Of a stretch of 64,000 bases of DNA, positions 25,532-33,980 are shown piece by piece. A program made the position numbers and the translations under genes. This DNA is from Motiliproteus sp965230735 (GTDB lineage: Bacteria > Pseudomonadota > Gammaproteobacteria > Pseudomonadales > Balneatricaceae), in the NCBI RefSeq assembly GCF_965230735.1, contig NZ_OZ246016.1:868001-932000 (forward strand), given 5' to 3'. Below the pieces are notes generated by a model that was not told the origin of the DNA, did no database searches, and saw only the letters and a program-made list of their open reading frames with translations. Every line of letters begins with the position of its first letter. The stretch's first letter is position 1.

Positions 25532-27742
25532 TCATGACTTCAGTTCGAACCGATCCGCATTCATGACTTTGGTCCAGGCTGCCACGAAGTCGTTAACAAA
25601 CTTCACCTTTGCATCGTCACAGGCATAAACCTCGGCCAGGGCGCGCAATTGTGAATTGGATCCAAAAATCAGATCGACACGGGTTGCTGTCCACTTCACT
25701 TCACCGCTGTTGCGGTCTCGACCTTCGAACTCCTCCGCCTTCTCCGACGTCGGTTTCCACTCAACGTCCATATCGGTAAGGTTGAGGAAGAAATCGTTGC
25801 TCAGGACTCCCGGCCGGTGGGTCAAAACGCCGTGCAGGGAGCCGCCGTAGTTGGCGTTCAGGACCCGCATTCCGCCGACAAGAACCGTCATTTCCGGCGC
25901 CGTCAGGGTCAGCAGCTGTGCTTTATCCAACAGCAATTCTTCGGCCGAGTAGCTGTACGCTGTTTTAAGGAAGTTACGGAAACCATCCGCGATCGGTTCG
26001 AGCACCGCAAAGGATTCCGCATCGGTCTGCTCGTCGGTGGCATCCACCCGCCCCGGGGTGAAGGGGACTGCAACATTAATCCCGCCATCCCGCGCGGCTT
26101 TCTCGATTGCAGCGCAGCCACCCAGGACAATCAGGTCGGCCATGGAAACCGCTTTGGTCGATGACTGGGCATTGAAGTCCTGTTGAATCCCCTCATAGAC
26201 GCCGAGTGCATGTTGCAGTTTTTCCGGCTGGTTCACTTCCCAACCCTTCTGGGGGGCCAGTCGGATGCGAGCGCCATTGGCACCGCCGCGATAGTCCGAA
26301 CCACGGAACGTCGAGGCGCTGGACCAGGCGGTGTAGACCAGTTCGGAAACGGCCAGACCCGAATTGAGGATTCTTTGCTTCAAGGCGGCAATGTCGGCGG
26401 TATCGATCAGCTCATAGTCCCGAGTCGGCAACGGGTCTTGCCAGACCAGATCTTCAGCCGGTACTTCATGGCCCAGGTAGCGGGATTTCGGACCCATGTC
26501 CCGGTGTGTCAGTTTGAACCAGGCGCGTGCGAAAGCATCGGCAAACTGATCGGGATTTTGATGGAAGCGTTTGGAGATTTCACCGTAGATCGGATCCATA
26601 CGCATCGACATGTCGGCCGTCGTCATCATGGTGGTGACCCGCTGGGATACGTCATGGGCTTTGGGTGCCCGATGCGCATCGTCGACACCAACCGGCACCC
26701 ACTGCCAGGCACCGGCCGGACTTTTGACCAGATCCCAGTCGTAGCCGAACAGCATGTCGAAGTAACCGTTGTCCCATTGAATCGGATTCGGCGTCCAGGC
26801 ACCTTCAATGCCGCTGGTGGTCGTATCATCGCCGCTACCGCTGCCAAAATCATTCTTCCAGCCAAAGCCCATCTCTTCCAACGCCGCCGCTTCCGGTTCC
26901 GGACCGACCAGGGCGGGATCTCCGGCACCGTGGGCTTTGCCGAAGGTATGGCCACCGGCGGTCAAGGCAACGGTTTCTTCATCGTCCATTCCCATCCGGG
27001 CGAAGGTTTCGCGAATATCCCGGCCCGACGCCAGCACACTGGGCTCGCCATTCGGGCCTTCCGGATTCACGTAGATCAGCCCCATCTGCACGGCGGCCAG
27101 CGGGTTTTCCAGGTCTCGTTCACCGGAATAGCGCTTTTCACCGAGCCACTCGGTTTCTGCTCCCCAGTAAACGTCTTCTTCCGGTTCCCAAATATCTTCG
27201 CGGCCACCGCCAAAGCCAAAGGTTTTCAGGCCCATCGATTCGATCGCCACATTACCGGCAAGAATAAACAGGTCCGCCCAGGACAGGCTGTTGCCATATT
27301 TTTGTTTCACGGGCCAAAGCAGACGGCGAGCTTTATCGAGGTTGCCGTTATCCGGCCAACTGTTCAGCGGTGCAAAGCGCTGATTCCCGGTGTTGGCTCC
27401 TCCGCGACCATCGGCGGTACGGTAGGTCCCTGCGGCGTGCCAGGCCATCCGAATCATGAAGGGGCCATAGTGGCCATAGTCGGCCGGCCACCAGTCTTTC
27501 GAGTCGGTCAGCACTGCTTCGATCGCTTGTTTGACTTCGCTTAGGTCGAGTTTTTGAAATGCTTCCGCGTAATCAAAGCCCTGATCAAGAGGGTTCGACT
27601 TGCGGTCGTTCTGATGAAGGATTTTTAGGTTCAGTTGGTTCGGCCACCAATCACTATTCTTGGTCCCACCGCCTGCCGTACGGGTGTTGCCGCCATGCAT
27701 GATCGGACATTTTCCACTACCCGCTGTTTTATTGTTTTCCAT
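25532..27742 (-). CDS. katG: bifunctional catalase-peroxidase KatG
   Basis: A 736-residue haem enzyme that removes hydrogen peroxide. The distal site is MAWHAAGTYRTADGRGG (Trp101, His102). The tyrosine of the Met-Tyr-Trp adduct is in LIYVNPEGPNGEP, and the proximal haem ligand is in TAGGHTFGKAHGAGDP. A second, non-haem KatG domain fills the C-terminal half. The ATG at 27742 has GGGAG 7 nt upstream and gives the standard MENNKTAGSGKCPIMHGG start; the longer frame to 27796 adds an unrelated leader. It is monocistronic. Confidence 0.96.
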   Translation of the reverse strand: MENNKTAGSGKCPIMHGGNTRTAGGGTKNSDWWPNQLNLKILHQNDRKSNPLDQGFDYAEAFQKLDLSEVKQAIEAVLTDSKDWWPADYGHYGPFMIRMAWHAAGTYRTADGRGGANTGNQRFAPLNSWPDNGNLDKARRLLWPVKQKYGNSLSWADLFILAGNVAIESMGLKTFGFGGGREDIWEPEEDVYWGAETEWLGEKRYSGERDLENPLAAVQMGLIYVNPEGPNGEPSVLASGRDIRETFARMGMDDEETVALTAGGHTFGKAHGAGDPALVGPEPEAAALEEMGFGWKNDFGSGSGDDTTTSGIEGAWTPNPIQWDNGYFDMLFGYDWDLVKSPAGAWQWVPVGVDDAHRAPKAHDVSQRVTTMMTTADMSMRMDPIYGEISKRFHQNPDQFADAFARAWFKLTHRDMGPKSRYLGHEVPAEDLVWQDPLPTRDYELIDTADIAALKQRILNSGLAVSELVYTAWSSASTFRGSDYRGGANGARIRLAPQKGWEVNQPEKLQHALGVYEGIQQDFNAQSSTKAVSMADLIVLGGCAAIEKAARDGGINVAVPFTPGRVDATDEQTDAESFAVLEPIADGFRNFLKTAYSYSAEELLLDKAQLLTLTAPEMTVLVGGMRVLNANYGGSLHGVLTHRPGVLSNDFFLNLTDMDVEWKPTSEKAEEFEGRDRNSGEVKWTATRVDLIFGSNSQLRALAEVYACDDAKVKFVNDFVAAWTKVMNADRFELKS

Positions 27743-28136
27743 GATGCTGCTCCCATATTGAATTGGGTAACCTGCGAAGAAGCCATGGCGGATCACGAAT
27801 GGCGTGGCTTATCGTTGACGGCCCTGTGGTTGAGGGCTAATGCCATTGACTGCGCCTTGTCTCTACTCGCAGAGTCCCGGCTAGGCCTTGTACGAAGGTG
27901 ACCTAGCCCTAGAGGTAGAATTTAACGATCAATAAAAGACTACGGTTGTAACGTTAGAGCAGCATGGTTGATTGTGATAATTAAATGATTTGAACGGTAT
28001 GATAGATTTAAGCAATATGTGTTTTAACTAACTGATCTTGTTAGGATCCATAGTCATGTGGCGCTTGGCTGGTGGCCGAATGGCCCGCCTGGGGTCAAAT
28101 AAAACCCGATGGGTGCCTGATCTGTTCGAAATGTGG
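27743..28136. other. katG upstream region, no gene seen
   Basis: About 390 nt without a credible gene. The part from 27908 to 28050 is AT-rich compared with its neighbours. A dyad GCTAGG (27880-27885) / CCTAGC (27902-27907), with an inner CCTT/AAGG, lies about 140 nt before the katG start and could bind a regulator. I do not see a clear four-part OxyR site. Confidence 0.5.
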
Positions 28137-28166
28137 AAAAAAGGGCGCTGAGTACACCCTTTTTTG
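28137..28166 (-). terminator. terminator downstream of the broken EamA gene
   Basis: Read on the minus strand: GGGTG and CGCCC pair (one G-T wobble) around a 7 nt loop, preceded by A-rich and followed by T6 sequence. On the plus strand the same stem has an A-C mismatch, so it serves the minus-strand gene. Confidence 0.75.
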
Positions 28167-28186
28167 ATCGGTCCACTCCAGAGTAG

Positions 28187-28935
28187 TCAGGCTCCGGCCG
28201 CTAATCGACGCCGCCAAAGTCGACCATCGATCGCGGATAGTCCCAGCGCGATCAGGGCGATGCCGATAAGGTGGATCAGCCCGAGTGTTTCACCCAGAAA
28301 CACGGAGCCCAACAAAATCGCCGAGACGGGGACTAGCAAGGTCACCAGCAGCAGGTTGGTCGCCCCGGCTGACGCCAGCAGCTTGAAGTAGATCACGTAA
28401 GCGACCGCGGTTGAGAGTACCGCCAGCGCGATGATCGACAGCCAGGTCGCCAGGCTGGGGCTGGCCAGATCCACGGCCCCTTCGGTCATCAACGTCATGG
28501 GAATCATCAGTACCGTGGAGGCGGTAACCTGACCGGCGGCAACCACGATCGGGTTGATCGACATGGCTTTGAAGCGGCGCCCATAAACACCGGCGTGGTG
28601 GCATTGAGAATCGAGGCCAGCCCCGAGGCGATCTGGGTCTGGCCCCAGACGATCAGCACGAACGGAATCGCATTATTGAGCAACCCCATTCCCAAGAAGG
28701 CCAGCCAGACCTTGGCGCTCTTGGGTGGTCGAAGCCCCATCGCCAAGGCAATGCCCCAGAGCGCGGTCGCGGCTATTCCGACCCGCAGCGTCACGATGGT
28801 CAGTGGTGGGAGTTCGGTGACGGCGACACCGACAAAGAAGAATGAGCCGCCCCAGAGTACCGATAACAGGATCAGCAGAGCCCATTCACGGGTGCCCATG
28901 GCTGCGTTGATGGTGCTGTTGGAGACTGTGCTCAT
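28187..28935 (-). pseudogene. EamA/DMT family exporter broken by an internal deletion with frameshift
   Basis: Two overlapping frames encode one transporter. From 28935 the first reads MSTVSNSTINAAMGTREWALLILLS... to ILNATTPVF, then turns into nonsense (MGAASKPCRSTRS...). The second frame begins near 28585 with AGVYGRRFKAMSINPIVVAAGQVTAST and runs to 28187. In intact family members some 50-60 residues separate NATTPxF from GxYGRRFK, so a segment whose length is not a multiple of three is missing. The fused junction sequence GCCGGTGTTTA reads well in both frames (TPVF in one, AGVY in the other), which suggests deletion between short direct repeats. About five membrane segments are left in each part. 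Confidence 0.85.
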
Positions 28936-29067
28936 AGTTTCTACCGCTCGGGTTGATGACTGTTAGGGGTTAGCTTAAGCATCGTGGCTGCAGCAAAACA
29001 TCCGATTCTTGCGGCCTATTTTCAGTTGGGATGAATCCACAGCATGACCGTAGGTCAGCCGTCTTCG

Positions 29068-29080
29068 AATTCCGCAGCAA
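29068..29080 (+). promoter_or_regulatory. Ada-box-like site upstream of ada
   Basis: AAT-N6-GCAA at 29068-29080 matches the Ada recognition pattern known for E. coli ada and aidB promoters. It lies 35 bp before a -10-like TATAGT (29115-29120), at about -59 to -47 from the predicted start. Confidence 0.5.
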
Positions 29081-29114
29081 CAAACGGATGGCAGCGTACC
29101 GGTCGCTCAGGCTT

Positions 29115-29120
29115 TATAGT
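29115..29120 (+). promoter_or_regulatory. -10 element of the ada promoter
   Basis: TATAGT with no recognisable -35 at the right distance, as expected for an activator-dependent promoter. Confidence 0.4.
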
Positions 29121-29149
29121 ACAACCACCCATTGAAAAGCCTTGATGCC

Positions 29150-30226
29150 ATGTTGATGCCTTCAGAACAACAGATGCGTGCCGCGATTGCGGCTAGAGAC
29201 AAGTCCCGTGACGGCCAGTTCTACTACGGCGTGATTACGACGGGGGTGTTTTGTCGGCCCTCGTGCCGCTCCCGTCCGGCAAAACCGGAGAATCTGCGCT
29301 TCTTTGCCAGTATCGAAGCGGCCATGGTGGCTGGTTTTAGGCCCTGCCAACGTTGCCAGCCTGCTGAGGATTCACCGCGTATCAATCGGCTGGTCGACAT
29401 TGCCCGTCATATCGAAGCCCATGCCGACCAGCGCTTAACCCTGGCTGAGCTGGCCGAGTTGGCAGGGCTGTCACCCTCCCGTTTACAGCGGATCTTCAAA
29501 CAGGCCTTTGGAATTTCTCCCAAGGCCTATCAGGATGCGGTGCGGATGCGGCATTTCAAACAGTCATTGAAACAGGGAGAGGGGGTGACTGAAGCGATCT
29601 TCTCGTCCGGTTTTGGCTCGATCAGCCGGGTGTACGGTGAAGCGACCCGTAATATCGGCATGACCCCCAAAGCCTATCGGGCCGGTGGCTTGGGTGAGTC
29701 GATCAGCTATGCCTGTCGTCGTAGCAGTTTAGGTCCGATGATGATGGCGGCGACGGAGAAAGGGGTCTGTTTTGTTCAGTTTGGCGATGATGAACCGGGG
29801 TTGATCGAGCAGTTGCAGCAGGAGTTCCCCAACGCTACGCTGGCCGAGTCCGAGGCTCGGCATGATCCAGCGAGTGATCAGGAGCTCGAGCGTTGGATGG
29901 AAGCGCTGGAGCAGCATATCAGCCAGGGCGCGCCGCGACCGGAGTTGCCGTTGGATATCCGCGGAACCGCGTTCCAGATGCGGGTATGGCAGTTTCTGCT
30001 CAGTATCAAAGAGGGTGATGTGCTCAGTTACGGCGAGGTGGCCAAACAGATCGACCAACCCAAAGCCGTTCGCGCGGTGGCGTCGGCCTGCGGTAAGAAC
30101 CGCATCGGCGTGTTGATCCCTTGCCACCGGGTGTTGCGCGGGGACGGCAGTCTGGGGGGGTATCGCTGGGGGTTGGCGCGTAAGCGGACGTTGCTGGATA
30201 ACGAGCGAGAGCGGAACCGGAGTTAG
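29150..30226 (+). CDS. ada: Ada: adaptive-response regulator and O6-methylguanine-DNA methyltransferase
   Basis: A 358-residue three-part protein. The N-terminal zinc domain has the four cysteines GVFCRPSCRSRP and FRPCQRCQP, the first being the methylphosphotriester acceptor that turns Ada into an activator. An AraC-type helix-turn-helix follows (LTLAELAELAGLSPSRLQRIFKQAFGISPKAYQ). The C-terminal methyltransferase domain has the active-site PCHRV in IGVLIPCHRVLRGDGSLGGYRWGLARK. It repairs alkylated DNA and induces its own gene. ATGs at 29150 and 29156 are both possible; the N-terminal residues before MPSEQQMR are unlikely to matter. Confidence 0.95.
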   Translation: MLMPSEQQMRAAIAARDKSRDGQFYYGVITTGVFCRPSCRSRPAKPENLRFFASIEAAMVAGFRPCQRCQPAEDSPRINRLVDIARHIEAHADQRLTLAELAELAGLSPSRLQRIFKQAFGISPKAYQDAVRMRHFKQSLKQGEGVTEAIFSSGFGSISRVYGEATRNIGMTPKAYRAGGLGESISYACRRSSLGPMMMAATEKGVCFVQFGDDEPGLIEQLQQEFPNATLAESEARHDPASDQELERWMEALEQHISQGAPRPELPLDIRGTAFQMRVWQFLLSIKEGDVLSYGEVAKQIDQPKAVRAVASACGKNRIGVLIPCHRVLRGDGSLGGYRWGLARKRTLLDNERERNRS

Positions 30227-30295
30227 GGCGATAGCGTTTAACAGGGATTAGGGTCTATGCTAGCGGGATATCAAGTCAGAGAGAGCAGGTGAGTT

Positions 30296-30832
30296 ATGAG
30301 AACGCTGATCGCATTTGCTGTGTTGCTGTGTACCTTTGTTGCCGGGCCCGCAGCGGCTGCCTCCAAGGCCGAGATCGATGCCAAGACGAAGGCGGCGCTG
30401 ACCGCCTTCTATGAGCACTCCTCCGCCGGTAAAGAGCTGGTGCAGAAGTCTCAAGGGATGCTGGTGTTTCCCGAGGTGATCAAGGCCGGTGTCGGCATCG
30501 GCGGGGAGTACGGCGAAGGCAAGCTGATCGAAGGGGGCAAAACCACCGGCTACTACAACATTGCCGCAGCTTCGATCGGGTTTCAGTTGGGTGCTCAGAT
30601 CAAGTCGCAGATCATCCTGTTTATGACCCAGGATTCGCTGAACCAGTTTAAGCGCAGTGAAGGCTGGAAGGCGGGCGTTGATGGCAGTGTCGCGCTGGTC
30701 ACTCTTGGCGCCGGTGGCGAGATCGATTCCAACAACATCAAGGATCCGATCATCGGTTTTATCTTCTCCAACAAGGGGTTGATGTATAACTTGTCGCTGG
30801 AAGGCAGCAAGATCACCCGGTTAAATAAGTAA
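30296..30832 (+). CDS. exported SYLF-domain (YSC84-like) lipid-binding protein
   Basis: A 178-residue protein. The signal peptide is MRTLIAFAVLLCTFVAGPAAAA. The mature protein is a single SYLF domain: GKELVQKSQGMLVFPEVIKAGVGIGGEYGEGKLIEGGKTTGYYNIAAASIGFQLGAQIKSQIILFMTQDSLNQF, ending GFIFSNKGLMYNLSLEGSKITRLNK. The family binds phosphoinositides in eukaryotes; bacterial members are periplasmic and of unknown role. It has its own ribosome binding site (CAGGTGAG) and no obvious operon partner. Confidence 0.9.
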   Translation: MRTLIAFAVLLCTFVAGPAAAASKAEIDAKTKAALTAFYEHSSAGKELVQKSQGMLVFPEVIKAGVGIGGEYGEGKLIEGGKTTGYYNIAAASIGFQLGAQIKSQIILFMTQDSLNQFKRSEGWKAGVDGSVALVTLGAGGEIDSNNIKDPIIGFIFSNKGLMYNLSLEGSKITRLNK

Positions 30833-30893
30833 CCGATGTAGCCTGCGATGGTGTTGATACCAACGGAATGACTGTGTAGCAGGAGGCTATGAC

Positions 30894-31520
30894 ATGTCGG
30901 AAATCGATCTGGGGGCATTGCTGGCCACTGGGCTGGCCTTCTTTATCGTGACCGTCTCTCCCGGGCCGGCGACGCTTTCCAATGCAACCATTGCGATGAG
31001 CCATGGACGTACAGCCAGTCTGGTCTATGGGGCGGGTTTGTCCTGTGGTCTGATCTTCTGGGGGCTGATTGCGGCGAGTGGGATGGGCGCTATCCTGCAG
31101 AGTTCGATCTATCTGCTGTCTGCGCTTAAAGTGGTCGGCGGGCTGTACCTGTTATGGCTGGCCTATCTATCCGCTCGTTCGGCCTGGACGCAAGCCCCCG
31201 GTGGTCCGGTCGTTGTCCACCAACAAAAATGGTTTATCAAAGGGCTGCTGCTTAATATCTCCAATCCCAAGTCGGTGGTGGCTTGGATGGCCGCGCTCTC
31301 CATCGGTCTTGATCCCGATGACGGCTTTTGGGCCATCGTGGCTGCGACGACGGTCTGCATTGTTGTCGGGTTTCTGGCCAATGCGTTGTATTCGGTACTG
31401 TTTTCCTTGGAAGGTATGATGCGAGCGTATCAGCGTTGCAAACGCTGGATCAGTGGTGCGGTCGCCGGGCTGTTTGCCTTTGCCGGGATGGGGCTGATTC
31501 GTTCTGCGTTGTCGCGGTGA
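30894..31520 (+). CDS. LysE family amino-acid/metabolite exporter
   Basis: A 208-residue membrane protein with the LysE/RhtB layout of six hydrophobic segments. The signature TVSPGPATLSNATIAMSHGRTASLVYGAGLSCGLIFWG is near the N-terminus, and GLLLNISNPKSVVAWMAAL is in the middle. AGGAGG precedes the ATG. The substrate cannot be read from sequence. It is convergent with the LysR gene, 10 nt apart. Confidence 0.9.
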   Translation: MSEIDLGALLATGLAFFIVTVSPGPATLSNATIAMSHGRTASLVYGAGLSCGLIFWGLIAASGMGAILQSSIYLLSALKVVGGLYLLWLAYLSARSAWTQAPGGPVVVHQQKWFIKGLLLNISNPKSVVAWMAALSIGLDPDDGFWAIVAATTVCIVVGFLANALYSVLFSLEGMMRAYQRCKRWISGAVAGLFAFAGMGLIRSALSR

Positions 31521-31530
31521 TGGATGCCAG

Positions 31531-32412
31531 CTACTCAAATTCCTCCACCGCAAAATCGATCAGCGCCCGCACCTTTCTCGAGAGCACACTGCCGGACAGA
31601 TAGACCGCGCAGATCGGGTGTTGCGGGGTCTGGTAGTCGTCGAGCAGCGGCACCAGACTACCGTCGGCCAACGACTGTTGCAGCACAAAATCCGGGCAGA
31701 GGGCTATGCCGATTCCATCCAGCGCCCAGTCGCGGGCTACCCGGGCACTGTTGACCATCAATTGACGGGACGGAGCAAAGGTGAACTCCGCGCCGTTCTG
31801 TTGGAACGACCAGCGTGGATCACCACGGGTATTGGTGTCGACGATGCAACGGTGATGCTGCAGGTCCGCCGGACTTTGTGGTTTGGGGTAGCGCTGCAGG
31901 TAATCCGGCGAGGCGACCAGCAGGTTTCTGACCTGGCCCAGCTGACGATATTTCAACGACGCCGATTCCAATCGACCGATTCGAAAGGCCAGATCGAACC
32001 CTTCGGTGGCCAGGTCCACGTGGGCATCGTTCAGGCGCAGATCGATGATGATGTTCGGATGGTGGCTCGAGAAACGGCTAAGCAGGCGGCGCAGGTGGGT
32101 TTCGCCGTAAGTTACCGGCGCCGAAATGCGCAGCAAGCCGCTCAGGCCCTTGTCCTGTTCGGCCACCGATCCCAGCATATCCTCCAGTTCATTCAATAAC
32201 GCCGGTGCCCGGGCCAGCAGGTCCTGACCGGCCGGGGTCAGGCTGACCTGGCGGGTGGTTCGCTGCAGCAGCCGGGTGCCGATTCGGGTTTCCAGCTCGG
32301 CCACGTATTTGGAAGTCAGCCGGTTGGAGATCCCCAACCGCTGCGCGGCGCGGGTAAAGGAGCCGGTCTGAGCGGTGGCAACAAAGGCTTTCAGGCCGTC
32401 GATCATATCCAT
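31531..32412 (-). CDS. LysR family regulator next to the DoxX-GHR-dioxygenase group
   Basis: A 293-residue LTTR. Helix-turn-helix: MIDGLKAFVATAQTGSFTRAAQRLGISNRLTSKYVAELETRIGTRLLQRTTRQVSLT, followed by an effector domain (LRISAPVTYGETHLRRLLSRFSSHHPNIIIDLRL). Its sequence is of the CrgA/AaeR-like type that often controls quinone or aromatic stress genes. It diverges from the doxX-type gene across 118 nt of AT-rich DNA, the standard layout for an LTTR and its target. Confidence 0.92.
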   Translation of the reverse strand: MDMIDGLKAFVATAQTGSFTRAAQRLGISNRLTSKYVAELETRIGTRLLQRTTRQVSLTPAGQDLLARAPALLNELEDMLGSVAEQDKGLSGLLRISAPVTYGETHLRRLLSRFSSHHPNIIIDLRLNDAHVDLATEGFDLAFRIGRLESASLKYRQLGQVRNLLVASPDYLQRYPKPQSPADLQHHRCIVDTNTRGDPRWSFQQNGAEFTFAPSRQLMVNSARVARDWALDGIGIALCPDFVLQQSLADGSLVPLLDDYQTPQHPICAVYLSGSVLSRKVRALIDFAVEEFE

Positions 32413-32530
32413 TTGACTGACCCATTAAGAACAATATGTAGTAAATGATTCTATATATGGATCATTGTGTGGAAAACCCTGTGGGCGCATAGTTTTCCTA
32501 TCTCAACACAGAACCACGACGAGGTAGACC

Positions 32531-32962
32531 ATGCACACCATCCATCCTGATCACGCGTCCTATGCAGCTCTGGTACTGCGGCTGACATCCGGCGCCCTGT
32601 TTATCGCCCATGGCCTGATGAAGGTTTTCGTCTTTACCATTCCCGGTACCGTCGGGTTTTTTGAAAGCCTGGGTTTGCCCGGTTTGTTGGCCTACCTGAC
32701 CATCCTCGCCGAGCTGGGCGGCGGGTTGGCTCTGATCCTGGGGGTGGCGGTACGTCCGGTTTCGCTGCTGTTGATCCCGGTGCTGCTCGGTGCAACCTGG
32801 GCGCATGCCGGTAATGGCTGGGCCTTCGGCAATCAGGGCGGCGGTTGGGAGTATCCGTTGTTCTGGGCCCTGGTCCAGCTGGCGATCGGGTTGTTGGGTA
32901 GCGGCGCTTTCGCCCTGAAACTGGGCAATAAGCTGGCGGCAAGACAGGCCCAGGCAGCCTGA
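32531..32962 (+). CDS. DoxX family membrane protein
   Basis: A 143-residue protein with four hydrophobic helices. Family sequence: ALVLRLTSGALFIAHGLMKVFVFTIPGTVGFFESLGLPGLLAYLTILAELGGGLALILGVAVR. DoxX proteins are often found near thiol- and quinone-stress genes, as here. It is first in a likely operon with the glutathionyl-hydroquinone reductase and the extradiol dioxygenase. Confidence 0.9.
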   Translation: MHTIHPDHASYAALVLRLTSGALFIAHGLMKVFVFTIPGTVGFFESLGLPGLLAYLTILAELGGGLALILGVAVRPVSLLLIPVLLGATWAHAGNGWAFGNQGGGWEYPLFWALVQLAIGLLGSGAFALKLGNKLAARQAQAA

Positions 32963-32997
32963 GCCCTCGAGAAACCGAAATTCATCGATTCATCCAC

Positions 32998-33019
32998 GCC
33001 CCGGTCGTTTGACCGGGGC
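32998..33019 (+). other. 9 bp perfect stem-loop between doxX-type and GST-type genes
   Basis: GCCCCGGTC (32998-33006) and GACCGGGGC (33011-33019) enclose GTTT. No T-run follows, so it is more likely an mRNA processing or stability element than a terminator. Confidence 0.6.
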
Positions 33020-33038
33020 ACATGATTAGGCGACAACA

Positions 33039-33980
33039 ATGCTTGTAAATGGTCAATGGCAACAGCGATGGGACCCGGTTCAGCAGCAGGATGCCGACGG
33101 ACGTTTTATTCGCCAGAACAGCGCCTTCGATGGTCGATTAAAGGGTGATCTGGATGCCTATGTCGGTCGCCTACGGCTCTATGTCGGTTATATCTGCCCC
33201 TGGGCGACCCGAACCCTGATTGCCCGCTCGCTATTGGGACTGGAGTCACAGATTCCGGTCCGGGTGGTCGATCCGGTACTGACCGATTTCGGCTGGTGTT
33301 TCGGGGATTATCCCGGCAGCAGCGACCCGCAGCTTGAGGAGGTGCAGTACCTGCACCAGCTCTATACCGCCACCGATCCCCATTACAGCGGACGGGCGAC
33401 GATTCCGCTGCTGTGGGATCGGCAGCAGCAGCGCATCATCAATAACGAATCGGCCGATATTCTGAAGATCTTTAATGACGATCTACGTCCCTGGCATCAG
33501 TCTGAGTTGGATCTGATGCCCAAGGGACTAGAGCCGGAGATCGAGGCCTTTAATGCGAGTATCTATCACCGCTTTAACAACGGTGTCTATCGGGCCGGCT
33601 TCGCTTCCAGCCAGCAAGCCTACGATGAGGCTTTCGCGGAGGTGTTTGATACCCTGGATGGGTTGGAAGCACACTTCAGCCAACACCCCTATGCAGTTGG
33701 CGAGCAACTGACCGAAAGCGATATCCGTCTGTTTGTCACCCTGAGTCGGTTCGATGTCGCCTACCATGGGCTGTTCAAAACCAATCTTCGACAGATACAA
33801 GATTATCCGGCGCTGTCGGCCTATCTGGAGCGGTTGCTGGCCATCGAGGCGTTCGCCGACAACACCCGTATCGATCATATCAAGGCGGGCTATTACTCGA
33901 TCAAGGCACTCAATCCTACCGGGGTTGTACCGATCGGGCCGCAGCTGCCCTGGTTTCGCTATTTGAAGGAGGGAGTATGA
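33039..33980 (+). CDS. glutathionyl-hydroquinone reductase (Xi-class glutathione transferase)
   Basis: A 313-residue protein with the Xi-class motif CPWATR (Cys53 catalytic) in LYVGYICPWATRTLIARSL, the partner sequence IPLLWDRQQQRIINNESADILKIFN and the C-terminal helical domain (NNGVYRAGFASSQQAYDEAF). These enzymes reduce glutathionyl-hydroquinones to hydroquinones with glutathione. The gene overlaps the next by 4 nt (ATGA). The ribosome binding site is weak, so translation may depend on the upstream gene. Confidence 0.94.
   Translation: MLVNGQWQQRWDPVQQQDADGRFIRQNSAFDGRLKGDLDAYVGRLRLYVGYICPWATRTLIARSLLGLESQIPVRVVDPVLTDFGWCFGDYPGSSDPQLEEVQYLHQLYTATDPHYSGRATIPLLWDRQQQRIINNESADILKIFNDDLRPWHQSELDLMPKGLEPEIEAFNASIYHRFNNGVYRAGFASSQQAYDEAFAEVFDTLDGLEAHFSQHPYAVGEQLTESDIRLFVTLSRFDVAYHGLFKTNLRQIQDYPALSAYLERLLAIEAFADNTRIDHIKAGYYSIKALNPTGVVPIGPQLPWFRYLKEGV

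Noticed and set aside
26183..27544. 453-codon open frame on the plus strand
   Set aside because: It lies wholly opposite katG, shows no protein family and follows from the codon bias of katG.
28187..28564. Separate 125-residue transporter gene
   Set aside because: It is the downstream half of the broken EamA gene; no ribosome binding site precedes it.
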